This document shows positions 63,610-64,000 of a stretch of 64,000 nucleotides of DNA, one piece after another; position 1 is the stretch's first letter; each line of letters starts with the position of its first letter. The DNA is from Yoonia sp. (lineage in GTDB: Bacteria; Pseudomonadota; Alphaproteobacteria; Rhodobacterales; Rhodobacteraceae), in contig NZ_JAFMHJ010000001.1 in the NCBI RefSeq assembly GCF_017854565.1, forward strand, positions 124,001-188,000, read 5' to 3'. The notes beneath the pieces were generated by a model, which made no database searches, was not told the DNA's origin, and was given only the letters and a program-made list of their open reading frames with translations. The translations under genes were made by a program, and so were the position numbers.

Positions 63610-64000
63610 TGCAATACCTCGCCCTCGCCCTGACCGTCGCCTTGTCATTGTGTCCAGCCGGAAGCTGGGCACAAGCGACAGGTGCCGATGCATTTTCCCA
63701 ACGCGACTTTGCCACCGCTCAGCGCCTTTGGCAGCAAGAAGCCGCAGCCGGTTCAGCCGACGCAATGCTGGGCCTTGGCCTGCTGGCTGACCGTGGATAC
63801 GCTGCCAGCCGCGACTTTGCGGTCGCATTCGACTGGTATCTGCAAGCCGCCGAAATGGGTCTCGCCGAGGCGCAATTCAATATCGCCGTGATGTATGACG
63901 CAGGTCTGGGCCGTGACCGCGATGCGGTGCAAGCCGTCGTCTGGTACACACGCGCCGCGCTGCGCGGACACCCGCGCGCGCAATATAACCTTGGACTTTT
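63609..64000 (+). CDS. Sel1-repeat protein (N-terminal part)
   Basis: The visible 130 residues start with a signal peptide (MQYLALALTVALSLCPAGSW, cleavage near AQA). Sel1-type repeats follow: AAAGSADAMLGLGLLADRGY, AEMGLAEAQFNIAVMYDAG and ALRGHPRAQYNLGLL. Sel1 proteins are periplasmic adaptors. It overlaps the OmpA gene by one base, so the two are co-translated. The gene runs off the window edge. Confidence 0.85.
   Translation, partial: MQYLALALTVALSLCPAGSWAQATGADAFSQRDFATAQRLWQQEAAAGSADAMLGLGLLADRGYAASRDFAVAFDWYLQAAEMGLAEAQFNIAVMYDAGLGRDRDAVQAVVWYTRAALRGHPRAQYNLGL

Noticed and set aside
1-64000. tRNA, rRNA, CRISPR, insertion sequence or prophage
   Set aside because: No T-arm-like motif, ribosomal RNA segment, spaced direct repeats, transposase or phage protein was noticed while reading both strands; a covariance-model search was not possible.

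Overview
The window looks like chromosomal DNA of an alphaproteobacterium of the Rhodobacterales (roseobacter type). The reasons are the high GC content, the phaAB polyhydroxybutyrate genes, a Hint-domain surface protein, a non-pyrrolysine MttB-family methyltransferase, a urtABCDE urea transporter and the general gene style. This placement is inferred from gene content, not from a marker-gene tree. No rRNA, tRNA, CRISPR array, transposase or prophage gene was seen. Region 1 to 18.2 kb is mostly housekeeping: the end of methionine aminopeptidase, a Hint/lamin-tail protein, an orphan TRAP solute-binding protein, polyprenyl diphosphate synthase, a tRNA methyltransferase-like protein, phaB-phaA, an EAL protein with altered catalytic motifs, tag, pgsA-moaD-moaE, uvrC, a pteridine-reductase-like SDR, a small unlisted membrane zinc-ribbon gene, an S49 peptidase, a YadGH-type ABC exporter, a sterol-desaturase-family protein and gap. 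Region 18.6 to 28.5 kb is the most unusual part. Eight co-directional genes encode a transmembrane Ser/Thr kinase with PDZ-like C-terminal modules, an FHA protein, a PP2C phosphatase, a GTPase that lacks a normal G3 motif, a large dynamin-like GTPase, a third related GTPase, a Roadblock/LC7-like protein and an unrecognised protein. Several junctions overlap (TAATG). The set resembles a phosphorylation-controlled membrane-remodelling machine and carries no type VI secretion structural genes. It is the best candidate here for an undescribed system. Region 28.6 to 39.2 kb is nitrogen and one-carbon scavenging: a fluoroacetate-dehalogenase-like hydrolase, urtABCDE, a hydroxyisobutyrate-dehydrogenase-like enzyme, an MttB-family methyltransferase and a divergent LysR regulator with a T-N11-A operator between them. 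Region 39.2 to 58.3 kb is a low-oxygen stress and energy island. Five FNR/FixK-type boxes (TTGAY-N4-RTCAA) lie in its promoters, most of them 64 to 68 bp from a start codon. They precede a universal stress protein, cbpA-cbpM, hsp20, a polymer-forming-like membrane protein with DUF2267, a phasin, a MacAB-like exporter, a DUF2892 protein and the arginine deiminase operon arcDABC. The island also holds a Crp/Fnr regulator without the Fe-S cysteines, a response regulator, a hybrid histidine kinase and an M50/CBS protease. Region 58.3 to 64 kb is an Mla-like lipid transport operon whose first gene overlaps arcC by 4 bp, followed by a membrane-anchored hypothetical protein, an OmpA-domain protein and a truncated Sel1-repeat gene at the window edge.
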